Origin: UBA7985 sp002711265
Lineage (GTDB): Bacteria; Pseudomonadota; Alphaproteobacteria; UBA7985
Reading direction: 5' to 3'
DNA: 64,000 bases
Assembly: GCA_965660945.1 (NCBI GenBank)
Contig: CBFIBS010000002.1
Location: forward strand, 62,001-126,000
Within the stretch, counting starts at the first letter, position 1. Every line of letters starts with the position of its first letter. The notes beneath the pieces are model-generated. The model saw nothing but the letters and a program-made list of their open reading frames with translations. It did not search any database and had not been told where the DNA came from. The translations under genes were made by a program, and so were the position numbers. Below are positions 24,522-33,737 of this stretch, piece after piece.

Positions 24522-26090
24522 ATGACCCAAAGCGTCCAGACCCTGCTCCGGTGGCTTCACGACGATGGCTTCAGTCCTGAAGTCAGCGGCCCGGCAGCAG
24601 ACGGGGTCGGCGCTGCAGCGGACATCGGCAACGACCCCGCGATCTCCAGCCTTTGCATCGACAGCCGCGCGGTTACCCGTGGCAGCCTGTTCGCAGCTCT
24701 GCCGGGACATCAGGTCGACGGCCACAGTTTCATCACCCGCGCGCTCGAAGCCGGCGCTTCCTGCGTTCTGGCCCAGCGCCCGCCCCAGGATAACGAAAAA
24801 GCCGCCCTCTCGGGATGCTGGATCACCCTTGAGGACAGCCCCCGCGCGCTGGCCCGTCTGGCGGCAAGGTTCTACGGCCCCCTGCCTGCGCGGCTGATCG
24901 GGATCACCGGCACAAACGGTAAGACATCGGTTGCGCACTTCACCCGCCTACTGCTTGACCCGGCGCGGACAGCATCGATCGGCACCCTCGGGCTGCGACC
25001 CGAAGGCCTGTTCGCGCTGCCCGGCCTGACCAGCCCGGACGCGCTGTCGCTGGCACAGGCACTGGGCGCGGCTGCGGGGGCAGGCATGGATCACGCCGTG
25101 CTAGAGGCCTCGTCGCATGGCCTCGAACAGGGTCGACTGGCCGGGCTGGACTTCACCGCCGCTGGCTTCACACACCTCAGCCGCGATCACCTCGATTACC
25201 ATGGAACCATGGACGCCTACTGGCAGGCAAAGCGGACGCTGTTCACCCGCCACCTCACCCCCGGCGCCCGGGTGGTGATCGACGAAAGACTGCCGCAGAC
25301 ACAGGAGCTCGCCGCGCTCGGCCTCGATCTGTTCCGGTTGGGCGCGCTGGGCTCGGAGACGGCCGATCTGGCCTACGCAGCACGGCCGCGGTCGGGCGGA
25401 CTGGCCCTGCAACTGGCATGGAAAGGCGAGCAGGCGAAGGACTTCGACCTGCCCCTGTTCGGCACGTTTCAGGCCGAGAACATCGCCGTGGCGATGGGGC
25501 TAGCGCGGGTTGGCGGCGCAGATGTGGCCTCGGAAGCGCTTAGCGCGCGACTGGCGGGACTGGCGCAGGGCGGAACCACGCTGGGCGTGCCGGGACGGAT
25601 GATGCCGGTTACCCATCACCCCAAAGCGCCGCACGGGCGGGTGCTGGTCGACTACGCCCACACGCCGGATGCCCTCGCGACCGCCCTCCAAGCCGCCCGC
25701 CCGCACTGTGAGGGTCGGCTGCTGGTCGTCTTCGGTGCTGGTGGCGACCGCGACCCCGGCAAGCGGGTGCTGATGGGCGAAGCCGCCGCGCAGTTCGCCG
25801 ACTGGAGCCTGATCACCGACGACAACCCGCGGAGCGAAGACCCTGCCGCCATCCGCGCCGCCGTCCGGCGTGGCGCACCCGAGGCCTTGGAGGTCGGCGA
25901 CCGCGCCGACGCGATTGCCACCGCGCTGGCGGCCATGGCGCCCGACGACCTGCTGCTAATCGCGGGCAAGGGCCACGAAACCGGGCAGGTTGTCGGCGCG
26001 ACGACCCTGCCTTTCGATGATGCCGAGCAAACACGGCAGGCCGCCGCAGCCCTCTGGGGCAGCAGTCCGAACGGAGGCGCAGGATCATGA
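24522..26090 (+). CDS. murE: UDP-N-acetylmuramoyl-L-alanyl-D-glutamate:2,6-diaminopimelate ligase
   Basis: ATP-dependent Mur ligase adding the third stem residue (522 residues). The ATP loop GITGTNGKTSVAHF is at about 127-140, the central Mur motif with LEASSHGLEQGRL at 194-206, and the substrate-selecting DDNPR at 433-437. DNPR indicates meso-diaminopimelate rather than lysine, as expected for a Gram-negative. It starts three bases after ftsI and overlaps murF by four bases. Confidence 0.97.
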   Translation: MTQSVQTLLRWLHDDGFSPEVSGPAADGVGAAADIGNDPAISSLCIDSRAVTRGSLFAALPGHQVDGHSFITRALEAGASCVLAQRPPQDNEKAALSGCWITLEDSPRALARLAARFYGPLPARLIGITGTNGKTSVAHFTRLLLDPARTASIGTLGLRPEGLFALPGLTSPDALSLAQALGAAAGAGMDHAVLEASSHGLEQGRLAGLDFTAAGFTHLSRDHLDYHGTMDAYWQAKRTLFTRHLTPGARVVIDERLPQTQELAALGLDLFRLGALGSETADLAYAARPRSGGLALQLAWKGEQAKDFDLPLFGTFQAENIAVAMGLARVGGADVASEALSARLAGLAQGGTTLGVPGRMMPVTHHPKAPHGRVLVDYAHTPDALATALQAARPHCEGRLLVVFGAGGDRDPGKRVLMGEAAAQFADWSLITDDNPRSEDPAAIRAAVRRGAPEALEVGDRADAIATALAAMAPDDLLLIAGKGHETGQVVGATTLPFDDAEQTRQAAAALWGSSPNGGAGS

Positions 26091-27490
26091 GCCTCTGGAC
26101 CATCGCAGACATCGCCAGAGCCACCCAAGGCACCCTGCACCATGATACGGCGAGCGAGGGCGCAACCCCGGTCACCGGCGTTTCCATCGACTCCCGCAGC
26201 CTTGTTCCCGGCGACCTGTTCGTCGCGCTGCGCGGCCCGAACAACGACGCCCACGATTTCGCCGCGGCAGCCGTCGCGGCCGGTGCTGCTGCCCTGCTGG
26301 TCGAGCGTCCGCTGAACCTGAGCACCCCGCAGATCGTCGTGCCGGACACCACCGCCGCGCTGGAAGCCATGGGCAGCGACCGTCGCGCCGCCGCTAGTGA
26401 CGCCTTCGTGCTCGGGATCACCGGCTCGGTCGGCAAAACCGGGACGAAAGAACTGGCAGCCGCAGGCTTCGCAGCGCTGGGCCCGACCCACGCGACCCGG
26501 GGCAATCTCAACAACCACTACGGCGTTCCCCTGACCCTGGCGCGGATGCCCGTGGACACCCGGTTTGCCGTGATCGAGATGGGCATGAACGCAGCGGGTG
26601 AAATCCGCGCTCTGAGCCGCATGGTCCGCCCGGACGCCGCACTGATCACCTGGGTCTCCGCCGCGCACAGCGCGTTTTTCAACGGCACCCAAGAGATCGC
26701 CGACGCCAAGGCCGAGATTTTCGAAGGCCTGAACACCGAAGACGGATCGACCGCAGAACCCAAAGGGCTGGCGGTGCTGCCCGCCGACAACCCCCACTTT
26801 GACCGCCTGCTGGCGACCGCCCAGCGCCACGCCGGCACCGTCCGTAGCTTCGGCACTGATGAGACCGCCGATCTGCGGCTGAACACGGATGCCGGAGATG
26901 GTTCGAAAGCGATCAACGGCACGCGGGTGAGCCTGCAACTGGCCGGTGATCAGTGGTACAGCGCGCTGGCGGGCCTGCTCGCCGTGCTGCCCGCCGCAGG
27001 CCTGCGCGATCCGGCAGCCGATACAGCGGCGTTCATCGCAGCGGCCGGGACTGTCGAGCCACTGCGCGGGCGGGGCCAGACCCTGAGCCTGCCGGGGATC
27101 GACGGCGGGGCTGCCCAGCTGATCGACGAGTCCTACAACGCCTCGCCCGCCGCCATGGAAGCCGCGCTCCGCCTGCTGGCTCAAACCCCCACGACCGGGC
27201 GGCGGATCGCCGTGCTGGGCGACATGCTGGAGCTCGACGATCCTGCCACCGAGCACGCACGGATTGGCCGTCTGATCGCCGCAATGCCGATCGATGTTGT
27301 CCACGTCTGCGGGGCTTACGGCGACACCGTGCTGGCCGAGATTGAACCCGGCCAGCGCGGCCTGTCTGCACCCAAAGCCCTCGACCTCTACACAGGAATT
27401 GCACAGTCCATTCACGGCGGTGACACATGGTTGATCAAAGGCTCTCTGGGGTCCGAAGTGCACCTTCTCGTCGAGAAACTGACCCCGTAA
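26087..27490 (+). CDS. murF: UDP-N-acetylmuramoyl-tripeptide:D-alanyl-D-alanine ligase
   Basis: MurF adds D-Ala-D-Ala to complete the UDP-MurNAc-pentapeptide (467 residues). The N-terminal domain has GVSIDSRSLVPGDLFVAL (31-48). The ATP loop is ITGSVGKTGTK (111-121). The central domain carries RGNLNNHYGVPLTL and VIEMGMNAAGEI, and the C-terminal domain DESYNASPAAMEAAL. The D-Ala-D-Ala substrate would come from DdlB, encoded 8.6 kb downstream in the same cluster. Starts in an ATGA overlap with murE. Confidence 0.97.
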   Translation: MSLWTIADIARATQGTLHHDTASEGATPVTGVSIDSRSLVPGDLFVALRGPNNDAHDFAAAAVAAGAAALLVERPLNLSTPQIVVPDTTAALEAMGSDRRAAASDAFVLGITGSVGKTGTKELAAAGFAALGPTHATRGNLNNHYGVPLTLARMPVDTRFAVIEMGMNAAGEIRALSRMVRPDAALITWVSAAHSAFFNGTQEIADAKAEIFEGLNTEDGSTAEPKGLAVLPADNPHFDRLLATAQRHAGTVRSFGTDETADLRLNTDAGDGSKAINGTRVSLQLAGDQWYSALAGLLAVLPAAGLRDPAADTAAFIAAAGTVEPLRGRGQTLSLPGIDGGAAQLIDESYNASPAAMEAALRLLAQTPTTGRRIAVLGDMLELDDPATEHARIGRLIAAMPIDVVHVCGAYGDTVLAEIEPGQRGLSAPKALDLYTGIAQSIHGGDTWLIKGSLGSEVHLLVEKLTP

Positions 27491-27530
27491 TTGATTTGAA
27501 ACAAAGCGCATAAAGCGGTAACGCCAGTTC

Positions 27531-28619
27531 ATGATTCCAATCCTGCTTGACCCCTACGCCAGCGACTACACCCTCGCTAACCTGCTCAGCTACACCAGCA
27601 CACGTGGCGGTCTTGCCGTCTTCACCGCCATGGTGATCTGCTTCTTCATCGGCCCGCCGATCATCAACTGGCTGCGCTCGGTGCAGGAGAAGGGGCAGCC
27701 CATCCGCACCGATGGCCCCGAAACCCACCTGCTGACCAAGAAGGGCACGCCGACCATGGGCGGGGCCATGATCCTCGCGTCGATGCTGATTTCGACAGTG
27801 ATCTGGGCCGATCTGCGCAATGCCTACGTCTGGATCGTGCTGTTTGTGACCAGCGGCTACGGCCTGCTCGGCTTCATCGACGACTACATGAAGGTGTCCC
27901 GGCAGGACCCGAACGGGATCGCCGGACGCTTCAAAATCTTCGGACAGGTCGGCATCGGGCTGATCGCCTGTGCCATGATCTACGTCAACTCGCCCCCGGA
28001 TCTGGCGGGCAAGCTGCTGTTCCCGGTGTTCAAGGACTGGTACCTCGCGCTCGGGCCGCTGATGATCCTGTTCGGCCTGTTCGTCGTTGTCGGCAGTTCC
28101 AATTCCGTGAACCTGACCGACGGCCTCGACGGTCTGGCCATCGTGCCGATCATGATTGCCGCAGGCTCCTTCGCCGTGATCGCCTACGTGGTCAGCCGCC
28201 CCGACTGGTCGGCGGATCTGGCCCTGAACCTTATCCCCCATACCTCCGAACTGGCGGTGCTGTGCGCGGCGCTGGTCGGGTCCGGGCTGGGTTTCCTGTG
28301 GTTCAACGCCCCACCGGCGCAGGTGTTCATGGGTGACACCGGTTCGCTGGCCGCTGGGGGCGCCATCGGCACCATCGCCGTGATCACCAAGCATGAGCTG
28401 GTGCTGGCCATCATCGGCGGGCTGTTCGTCATGGAAGCCCTGTCGGTCATCATTCAGGTCGTTTCGTTCAAGCTTACCGGCCGCCGCATCTTCCGCATGG
28501 CGCCGATCCACCATCACTTCGAAAAGATGGGCTGGCAGGAGCCGACCATCGTCATCCGGTTCTGGATCGTCGCTGTCGTGCTCGCCATGATCGGACTGGC
28601 GACGCTGAAGATCCGCTGA
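27531..28619 (+). CDS. mraY: Phospho-N-acetylmuramoyl-pentapeptide-transferase
   Basis: Integral membrane enzyme making lipid I from UDP-MurNAc-pentapeptide and undecaprenyl phosphate (362 residues, about ten membrane helices). Active-site motifs are FIDDYMK (Asp117, Asp118), NLTDGLDG (194-201) and the HHHFEKMGW loop near residue 325. KKGTPTMGGAMI at 70-81 is also a signature. A 40-base gap separates it from murF and 60 bases from murD. Confidence 0.97.
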   Translation: MIPILLDPYASDYTLANLLSYTSTRGGLAVFTAMVICFFIGPPIINWLRSVQEKGQPIRTDGPETHLLTKKGTPTMGGAMILASMLISTVIWADLRNAYVWIVLFVTSGYGLLGFIDDYMKVSRQDPNGIAGRFKIFGQVGIGLIACAMIYVNSPPDLAGKLLFPVFKDWYLALGPLMILFGLFVVVGSSNSVNLTDGLDGLAIVPIMIAAGSFAVIAYVVSRPDWSADLALNLIPHTSELAVLCAALVGSGLGFLWFNAPPAQVFMGDTGSLAAGGAIGTIAVITKHELVLAIIGGLFVMEALSVIIQVVSFKLTGRRIFRMAPIHHHFEKMGWQEPTIVIRFWIVAVVLAMIGLATLKIR

Positions 28620-28679
28620 CCCGGCCCCTCGACGTCGTGGCGCTCCAGCGCCCCCCATCAGCACAGGACAGGCGAGGCG

Positions 28680-30062
28680 ATGATCCCCCTCCACCCCCTG
28701 CAAAACCGGAAGATTGCCGTTCTAGGTCTGTCGCGGACCGGCGAAGCGGTGGTCGCGGCTGCTCTCGCCGGGGGCGCGGCCGGCGTTGAAGTTTGGGATG
28801 ACAGCCCTGACAGGCTCAAGGCCACGCTGTCGACCTTCCCCGCTGCGCAGGCCCGCAATTTCGCCGAGACTGGTTTCGATGCGGATCACTTTGCGCTGGT
28901 GATGTCGCCGGGGATCCCCCTGACCCACCCCAGTCCTCACCCGGCCGTGTCCCGTGCCAAGGCGCAATCTATCCCCGTGGTCGGCGACGTCGAACTGCTC
29001 TGGCAGGCCTGCGGGCAGACAAACCCCTTCATCGGCGTGACCGGCACCAATGGGAAATCAACGGCAACGGCCCTGCTCGGCCACGTTCTGACCGTCGCCG
29101 GGCTGAATCCTGCCGTCGGCGGCAACATCGGTGAAGCCGTGCTGGCGCTCGACCCGCCGCCGCGGGGCGCCCCGTTCGTGCTCGAACTGTCGAGTTACCA
29201 GCTGGACTTGTGCCGCAGCACGGGCTTCGCAGGCGCGGCACTGCTCAACATCAGCCCCGACCATCTGTCCCGTCACGGCGGGCTTTCGGGCTATATTGAC
29301 GCCAAGCTGCGCATATTTGCCCGACAGCAACCCGGCAACCTCGCGCTGATCGGGGTGGACGACGACTACGGCCCGACCATCGCCGCCGCCCTGACCAATC
29401 ACAGCCAGGCGACCGTGCTGCCCGTCACCACCGCGCGGACGCTCGATGTCGGTCTGTCGGCGGCAGGGGGTGACCTGCGCCTGAACGGACAGGCGATCCT
29501 CAACATGGCGGACCTGCCGCACCTCTCTGGCGCCCACAACTGGCAGAACGCAGCCGTTGCCGCGGGCCTCGCCTGGCACGCCGGCCTGAGCGTCGATGCC
29601 ATCGCCACCGGCATCGCCGGGTTTACCGGTCTCGCCCACCGGCAGGAACGCATCGGCAGCCGCAACGGCCTCACCTTCATCAACGACAGCAAGGCCACCA
29701 ATGGTGAAGCCGCTGCCGTCGCCCTGCGGGCACATTCGAACATCTACTGGCTGCTCGGCGGACAGGCCAAGGAAGACGGCCTGCAGGCCGCCCTGCACGA
29801 CCTCGCACAGGTTCGCGGGGCCTTCTGCTATGGCGAAAGCGGCGCTGAATTCGCGGCGACGCTGGCCGAAAAGGGCGTGCAGACCGCCATTTTCAGCGAT
29901 CTGGAGCAGGCCTTTGGCGCTGCTTTAGCCACGGCCGAGGGCGAATCGGCACATTCTGCGACGATTTTACTGGCCCCAGCGGCCGGTTCGTGGGATCAAT
30001 TCCCATCTTTTGAAGTCCGGGGCGATGCATTTCGAGCTCTGGCAGCGACATATTTGACCTAG
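28680..30062 (+). CDS. murD: UDP-N-acetylmuramoyl-L-alanine:D-glutamate ligase
   Basis: Mur ligase adding D-Glu (460 residues). An N-terminal Rossmann-like domain (KIAVLGLSRTGEAVV, 11-25), the ATP loop GVTGTNGKST (119-128), ELSSYQLDL, NISPDHLSRHGG, and FINDSKATNGEA in the C-terminal domain are all diagnostic. An in-frame ATG at the annotated start follows GGCGAGGCG. It is 11 bases from ftsW. Confidence 0.97.
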   Translation: MIPLHPLQNRKIAVLGLSRTGEAVVAAALAGGAAGVEVWDDSPDRLKATLSTFPAAQARNFAETGFDADHFALVMSPGIPLTHPSPHPAVSRAKAQSIPVVGDVELLWQACGQTNPFIGVTGTNGKSTATALLGHVLTVAGLNPAVGGNIGEAVLALDPPPRGAPFVLELSSYQLDLCRSTGFAGAALLNISPDHLSRHGGLSGYIDAKLRIFARQQPGNLALIGVDDDYGPTIAAALTNHSQATVLPVTTARTLDVGLSAAGGDLRLNGQAILNMADLPHLSGAHNWQNAAVAAGLAWHAGLSVDAIATGIAGFTGLAHRQERIGSRNGLTFINDSKATNGEAAAVALRAHSNIYWLLGGQAKEDGLQAALHDLAQVRGAFCYGESGAEFAATLAEKGVQTAIFSDLEQAFGAALATAEGESAHSATILLAPAAGSWDQFPSFEVRGDAFRALAATYLT

Positions 30063-30073
30063 GGGATTTTGAC

Positions 30074-31195
30074 ATGAGCCATGTCTCCCGCGCTGATACG
30101 TCTGTTTTCGGGCGTTGGTGGTGGACGGTGGACCGCACGACGATTGGGATCGTGCTGATTTTGATGGCCATCGGGGCCTTACTGTCCTTTTCTGCTTCAC
30201 CAGCCATGGCTGAAGACCTGCGACTGGGCGCGTACTACTTCGTTAACCGGCACCTGATCTTTCTGGTGCCTGCTGCGCTGATCTTCTTCGTGCTGAGCCT
30301 GTTTTCGCCGGTGTGGATCTGGCGGTTGAGCGTGCTCGGCGTGGTCCTAGGCCTTGCGGGCATGGCGACGACGCTGGTTTACGGCTCGACGATCAAGGGC
30401 GCTGAGCGCTGGATCGACCTCGGCCTGATCAAGCTCCAGCCCTCCGAGTTCATGAAACCGGCGTTTTTCGTGGTCAGCGCGTGGCTGTTCGCGCTCGACC
30501 GGCGGATGCAGACCCGCTGGGCGCTGCCCGTCAACTTCGTTCTGCTGGTGCTTATTCTCGGCCTGCTGACCCTGCAGAAAGACTTCGGCCAGTCGGTACT
30601 ATTCGCCGCGATCTGGGGCTTTCAGCTCTTCCTCGGCGGCTACCGCATGATCTGGATCGTCGGCCTGGGGGGGCTTGGCGGGGCCGCCGGCTTTGCCGCC
30701 TATACCTTCATGCCGCACGTGCAAAGCCGCATCGACGGCTTCATCACCGCCGGGGGTGAGCAATACCAGCTCAAGCGCGCCGCAGACGCCTTCAACGACG
30801 GTGGCTGGCTCGGCGTCGGGCCGGGCGAAGGCCTGGTCAAAGACGCGATTCCAGACGTGCACAACGACTTCATCTTCTCGGTGCTGGGCGAGGAATTCGG
30901 TCTGATGGCCTGCATCGGCGTGCTGCTGATCTACACGCTGCTGGTGCTGCGCGGGGTCGCGCTGACCGCGCGCCACGACAGCCTGTTCACCGCGCTGGCC
31001 GCCGCTGGTCTGGTTTCGCAGCTGGGTTTGCAAGCCCTGATCAACATGGCGTCAACTTTGGCGCTTATCCCGACCAAGGGCATGACCCTGCCGTTCCTGA
31101 GTTACGGGGGCTCGTCCCTGCTGTCGCTCGCCATCTCCATGGGCATCTTTCTGGCCCTGACCCGGCGGCGACCCCGGCAAGAGAGCGTTCTATGA
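30074..31195 (+). CDS. ftsW: Peptidoglycan glycosyltransferase FtsW
   Basis: SEDS-family glycan polymerase of the septum (373 residues, about ten membrane helices). Signatures include KGAERWIDLGLIKLQPSEFMK, LQKDFGQSVLF (the catalytic Asp region), and the C-terminal PTKGMTLPFLSYGGSSLL. It pairs with FtsI, encoded in the same cluster. The ATG follows AGGGGATTTTGAC. Overlaps murG by ATGA. Confidence 0.97.
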   Translation: MSHVSRADTSVFGRWWWTVDRTTIGIVLILMAIGALLSFSASPAMAEDLRLGAYYFVNRHLIFLVPAALIFFVLSLFSPVWIWRLSVLGVVLGLAGMATTLVYGSTIKGAERWIDLGLIKLQPSEFMKPAFFVVSAWLFALDRRMQTRWALPVNFVLLVLILGLLTLQKDFGQSVLFAAIWGFQLFLGGYRMIWIVGLGGLGGAAGFAAYTFMPHVQSRIDGFITAGGEQYQLKRAADAFNDGGWLGVGPGEGLVKDAIPDVHNDFIFSVLGEEFGLMACIGVLLIYTLLVLRGVALTARHDSLFTALAAAGLVSQLGLQALINMASTLALIPTKGMTLPFLSYGGSSLLSLAISMGIFLALTRRRPRQESVL

Positions 31196-32289
31196 GCCTG
31201 ATCACCCTGGCCGCCGGTGGCACCGGTGGTCACGTCTTTCCAGCGCTGGCGCTGGCCCGCAGCCTGATTGCGCGCGGCCACAGCCTGCGGCTGGTGACGG
31301 ATCAGCGTGGTCTGGCTTTCTCCGGTGACTTTGACCCGGCGGGTATTGATGTGATTTCTGCAGGCGGGCTGGTCTCCGGCGCCCCGCACCGCCGCGCCGC
31401 CGGGCTGTTCCGGTTGGCCCGCGGCTATGTGCAGGCCCGCAGCCTGCTCCGCCGCCACAAGCCTGCCGCCGTGGTCGGTTTCGGTGGTTTTCCCTCCGCC
31501 CCGCCCATGCTCGCCGCTCAGCATTTGGGCCTGCCCACCCTGCTGCACGAACAGAACGGCATCATGGGCCGCGCCAATGCCTTCGTCAGCCGGCAGGTCC
31601 GGCAGATTTCCGCTGCCTTCCCGCAGCTCGAGGGCGTGCCCGCGTCGGCGCAGGACCGGGTCAGCGCCGTCGGCAACCCGATCCGGGCCGATATCGCGGC
31701 CGTGGGCGAGACCGCGTTCGCGCCCCCCAAGCCCGATGGCGCCCTCAACTTGCTGGTTTTCGGCGGGTCGCAAGGCGCGGCCGTGTTTGCCAGCCTGCTT
31801 CCTGCCGCGCTGAACCGGCTCAGCCCGGCCGAGTGCGCACGCCTGCATGTGGTCGCCCAGATCCGCGACGAAAGCCGTGCCGAGACCAAAGCCCGCCTCG
31901 CTGCACTCGCGCTGGGACGCCTCGAAATCGCGCCCTTCTTTTCCGACATGCCCCAGCGCCTCGCCGCAGCCCATCTGGTGCTCAGCCGGTCCGGCGCCAC
32001 CACGGTGCACGAGCTGGCCGCCGCCGGACGCCCGGCGATCTTTGTACCGCTGTCGGTGCACCGCGATGACCAGCAAGGGCGCAATGCCCGCCTGCTGACC
32101 GACCCTGGTGCTGCCCTGCTGGTCCGTGAAGGCGCCGACGCGCCGCAGCGGGTCGCTACCCACATCTCGGCCCTGCTGGCAGCCCCCGAGGCCCTCGCTG
32201 ACATGGCCGCCAAGGCCCGCGCCAGCGCCCTGCTCGGGGCCGCCGAAAAGCTCGCCGACATGGTCGAGCAGGAGATCGCCACACCATGA
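31192..32289 (+). CDS. murG: UDP-GlcNAc:lipid I N-acetylglucosaminyltransferase
   Basis: MurG makes lipid II on the inner face of the membrane (365 residues, GT-B fold). The N-terminal GGTGGHVFPALALA (about 9-22), GFGGFPSAPPMLAA and HEQNGIMGRAN define the acceptor domain. GGSQGAAVFASLLP and SRSGATTVHELAAAGRPAIFVPL define the donor-binding half. UDP-GlcNAc comes from GlmU, encoded near the right end of this window. Overlaps murC by ATGA. Confidence 0.97.
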   Translation: MSLITLAAGGTGGHVFPALALARSLIARGHSLRLVTDQRGLAFSGDFDPAGIDVISAGGLVSGAPHRRAAGLFRLARGYVQARSLLRRHKPAAVVGFGGFPSAPPMLAAQHLGLPTLLHEQNGIMGRANAFVSRQVRQISAAFPQLEGVPASAQDRVSAVGNPIRADIAAVGETAFAPPKPDGALNLLVFGGSQGAAVFASLLPAALNRLSPAECARLHVVAQIRDESRAETKARLAALALGRLEIAPFFSDMPQRLAAAHLVLSRSGATTVHELAAAGRPAIFVPLSVHRDDQQGRNARLLTDPGAALLVREGADAPQRVATHISALLAAPEALADMAAKARASALLGAAEKLADMVEQEIATP

Positions 32290-33737
32290 ACAACGTCCTG
32301 TCCTCGATGCGGCACATGCCGCTGGATACCGGCATCTTTCACTTCGTCGGCATTGGCGGTATCGGCATGTCCGGCATCGCCGAGGTCCTGAATAACCTCG
32401 GTTACGAGGTACAGGGCTCCGACATCGGCGAAAACGCCAACGTCAAACGCCTGCGCGAGCAGGGGATCACCGTGCAGGTCGGCCACAGCGCCGAAAACGT
32501 CCAGGACGCCGCCGTGCTCGTGGTCTCGTCCGCCATCCGGGACGATAACCCGGAATTGCTGGAAGCCCGCGCGCTGTCCCTGCCCGTGGTCCGGCGCGCG
32601 GACATGCTGGGTGAGCTCATGCGCCTGAAGTGGGCCGTCGCCGTTGGCGGCACCCACGGCAAGACCACCACGACTTCGCTCATTGCCTGCCTGCTCGACG
32701 CCGGGGGCAAGGACCCGACAGTGATCAACGGCGGCATCATCAACGCCTACGGCACCAACGCCCGCCTCGGCGACGGCGACTGGCTGGTCGCCGAAGCCGA
32801 CGAGAGCGACGGCACCTTCACCCGCCTGCCGGCCACCGTTTCGGTGGTGACCAACATCGACCCCGAACACCTCGACCACTACGGCGGTGAAGACGCGCTC
32901 CACGACGCCTTCCGCGCCTTCATGGGCAACATCCCGTTCTACGGCTTTGCGGTGGCCTGCATCGACAACGAGACGGTACAGGGCTTGCTGCCCGCCGTCG
33001 AAGACCGGCGCGTGCTGACCTATGGCTTCAACCCACAGGCCGACTTGCGCGCGGTCAACGTCGCCTCCAACGGGCTCGGCATGACCTTCGACGTCCATGT
33101 CACCGAACGGGTCAGCCCGACCGGCGCCAGTCAGGTGATCCCGGATATCCACCTGCCCATGTTCGGCGACCACAACGTCTCCAACGCCGTGGCTGCGATT
33201 GCTGTCGCGCTTGAACTCGGGGTCGCGCCGGAGACCATCCAAAGTGGCTTCGAGGCCTTCGGCGGGGTCCGGCGGCGCTTCACGCTGACCGGCGAGTGGC
33301 AGGGGGTGAGCGTCATCGACGACTACGGCCACCATCCGGTCGAGATCACCGCCGTCCTGCGCGCCGCCCGGCAGCGGGTCGAGAGCACCGGCGGCAAGGT
33401 TCACGCCATCCACCAGCCCCACCGCTTCTCCCGCCTCAGTTCACTGTTCGAGGACTTCTGCACCTGCTTCAACGAGGCCGACAGCGTGCTGATCGCCGAC
33501 GTTTTTGCCGCCGGGGAAGCCCCGATCGAGGGTGCCGACGCCCGCGCGCTGGTCGCGGGGATACAAGCGCGGGGCCACCGCAGCGCCGGTTACCTCGCCG
33601 ATGCCGGTGATCTGGCCGCCCGCGTGCGGGAGCGGGCTGAACCCGGCGATCTGGTCGTCTGTCTGGGCGCGGGCAGCATCACCACCTGGGCCAACGCCCT
33701 GCCTGAACAACTGGGTGCCGGGGGCGGTGCCCCTTGA
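32286..33737 (+). CDS. murC: UDP-N-acetylmuramate:L-alanine ligase
   Basis: First Mur ligase, adding L-Ala (483 residues). The Gly-rich start HFVGIGGIGMSGIAEVL (19-35), the ATP loop VGGTHGKTTTTSLIA (120-134), AEADESDGTF, NIDPEHLDHYG and DDYGHHPVEI are family signatures. HQPHRFSRL near residue 378 is in the C-terminal domain. Its stop overlaps the murB start as TTGA. Confidence 0.97.
   Translation: MNNVLSSMRHMPLDTGIFHFVGIGGIGMSGIAEVLNNLGYEVQGSDIGENANVKRLREQGITVQVGHSAENVQDAAVLVVSSAIRDDNPELLEARALSLPVVRRADMLGELMRLKWAVAVGGTHGKTTTTSLIACLLDAGGKDPTVINGGIINAYGTNARLGDGDWLVAEADESDGTFTRLPATVSVVTNIDPEHLDHYGGEDALHDAFRAFMGNIPFYGFAVACIDNETVQGLLPAVEDRRVLTYGFNPQADLRAVNVASNGLGMTFDVHVTERVSPTGASQVIPDIHLPMFGDHNVSNAVAAIAVALELGVAPETIQSGFEAFGGVRRRFTLTGEWQGVSVIDDYGHHPVEITAVLRAARQRVESTGGKVHAIHQPHRFSRLSSLFEDFCTCFNEADSVLIADVFAAGEAPIEGADARALVAGIQARGHRSAGYLADAGDLAARVRERAEPGDLVVCLGAGSITTWANALPEQLGAGGGAP

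Noticed and set aside
25652..27532. 626-codon open frame antisense to murE and murF
   Set aside because: Spans two well-supported genes and their junction; no family signature.
31518..33422. 634-codon open frame antisense to murG and murC
   Set aside because: Same reason; GC-rich codon bias on the true strand keeps this frame open.
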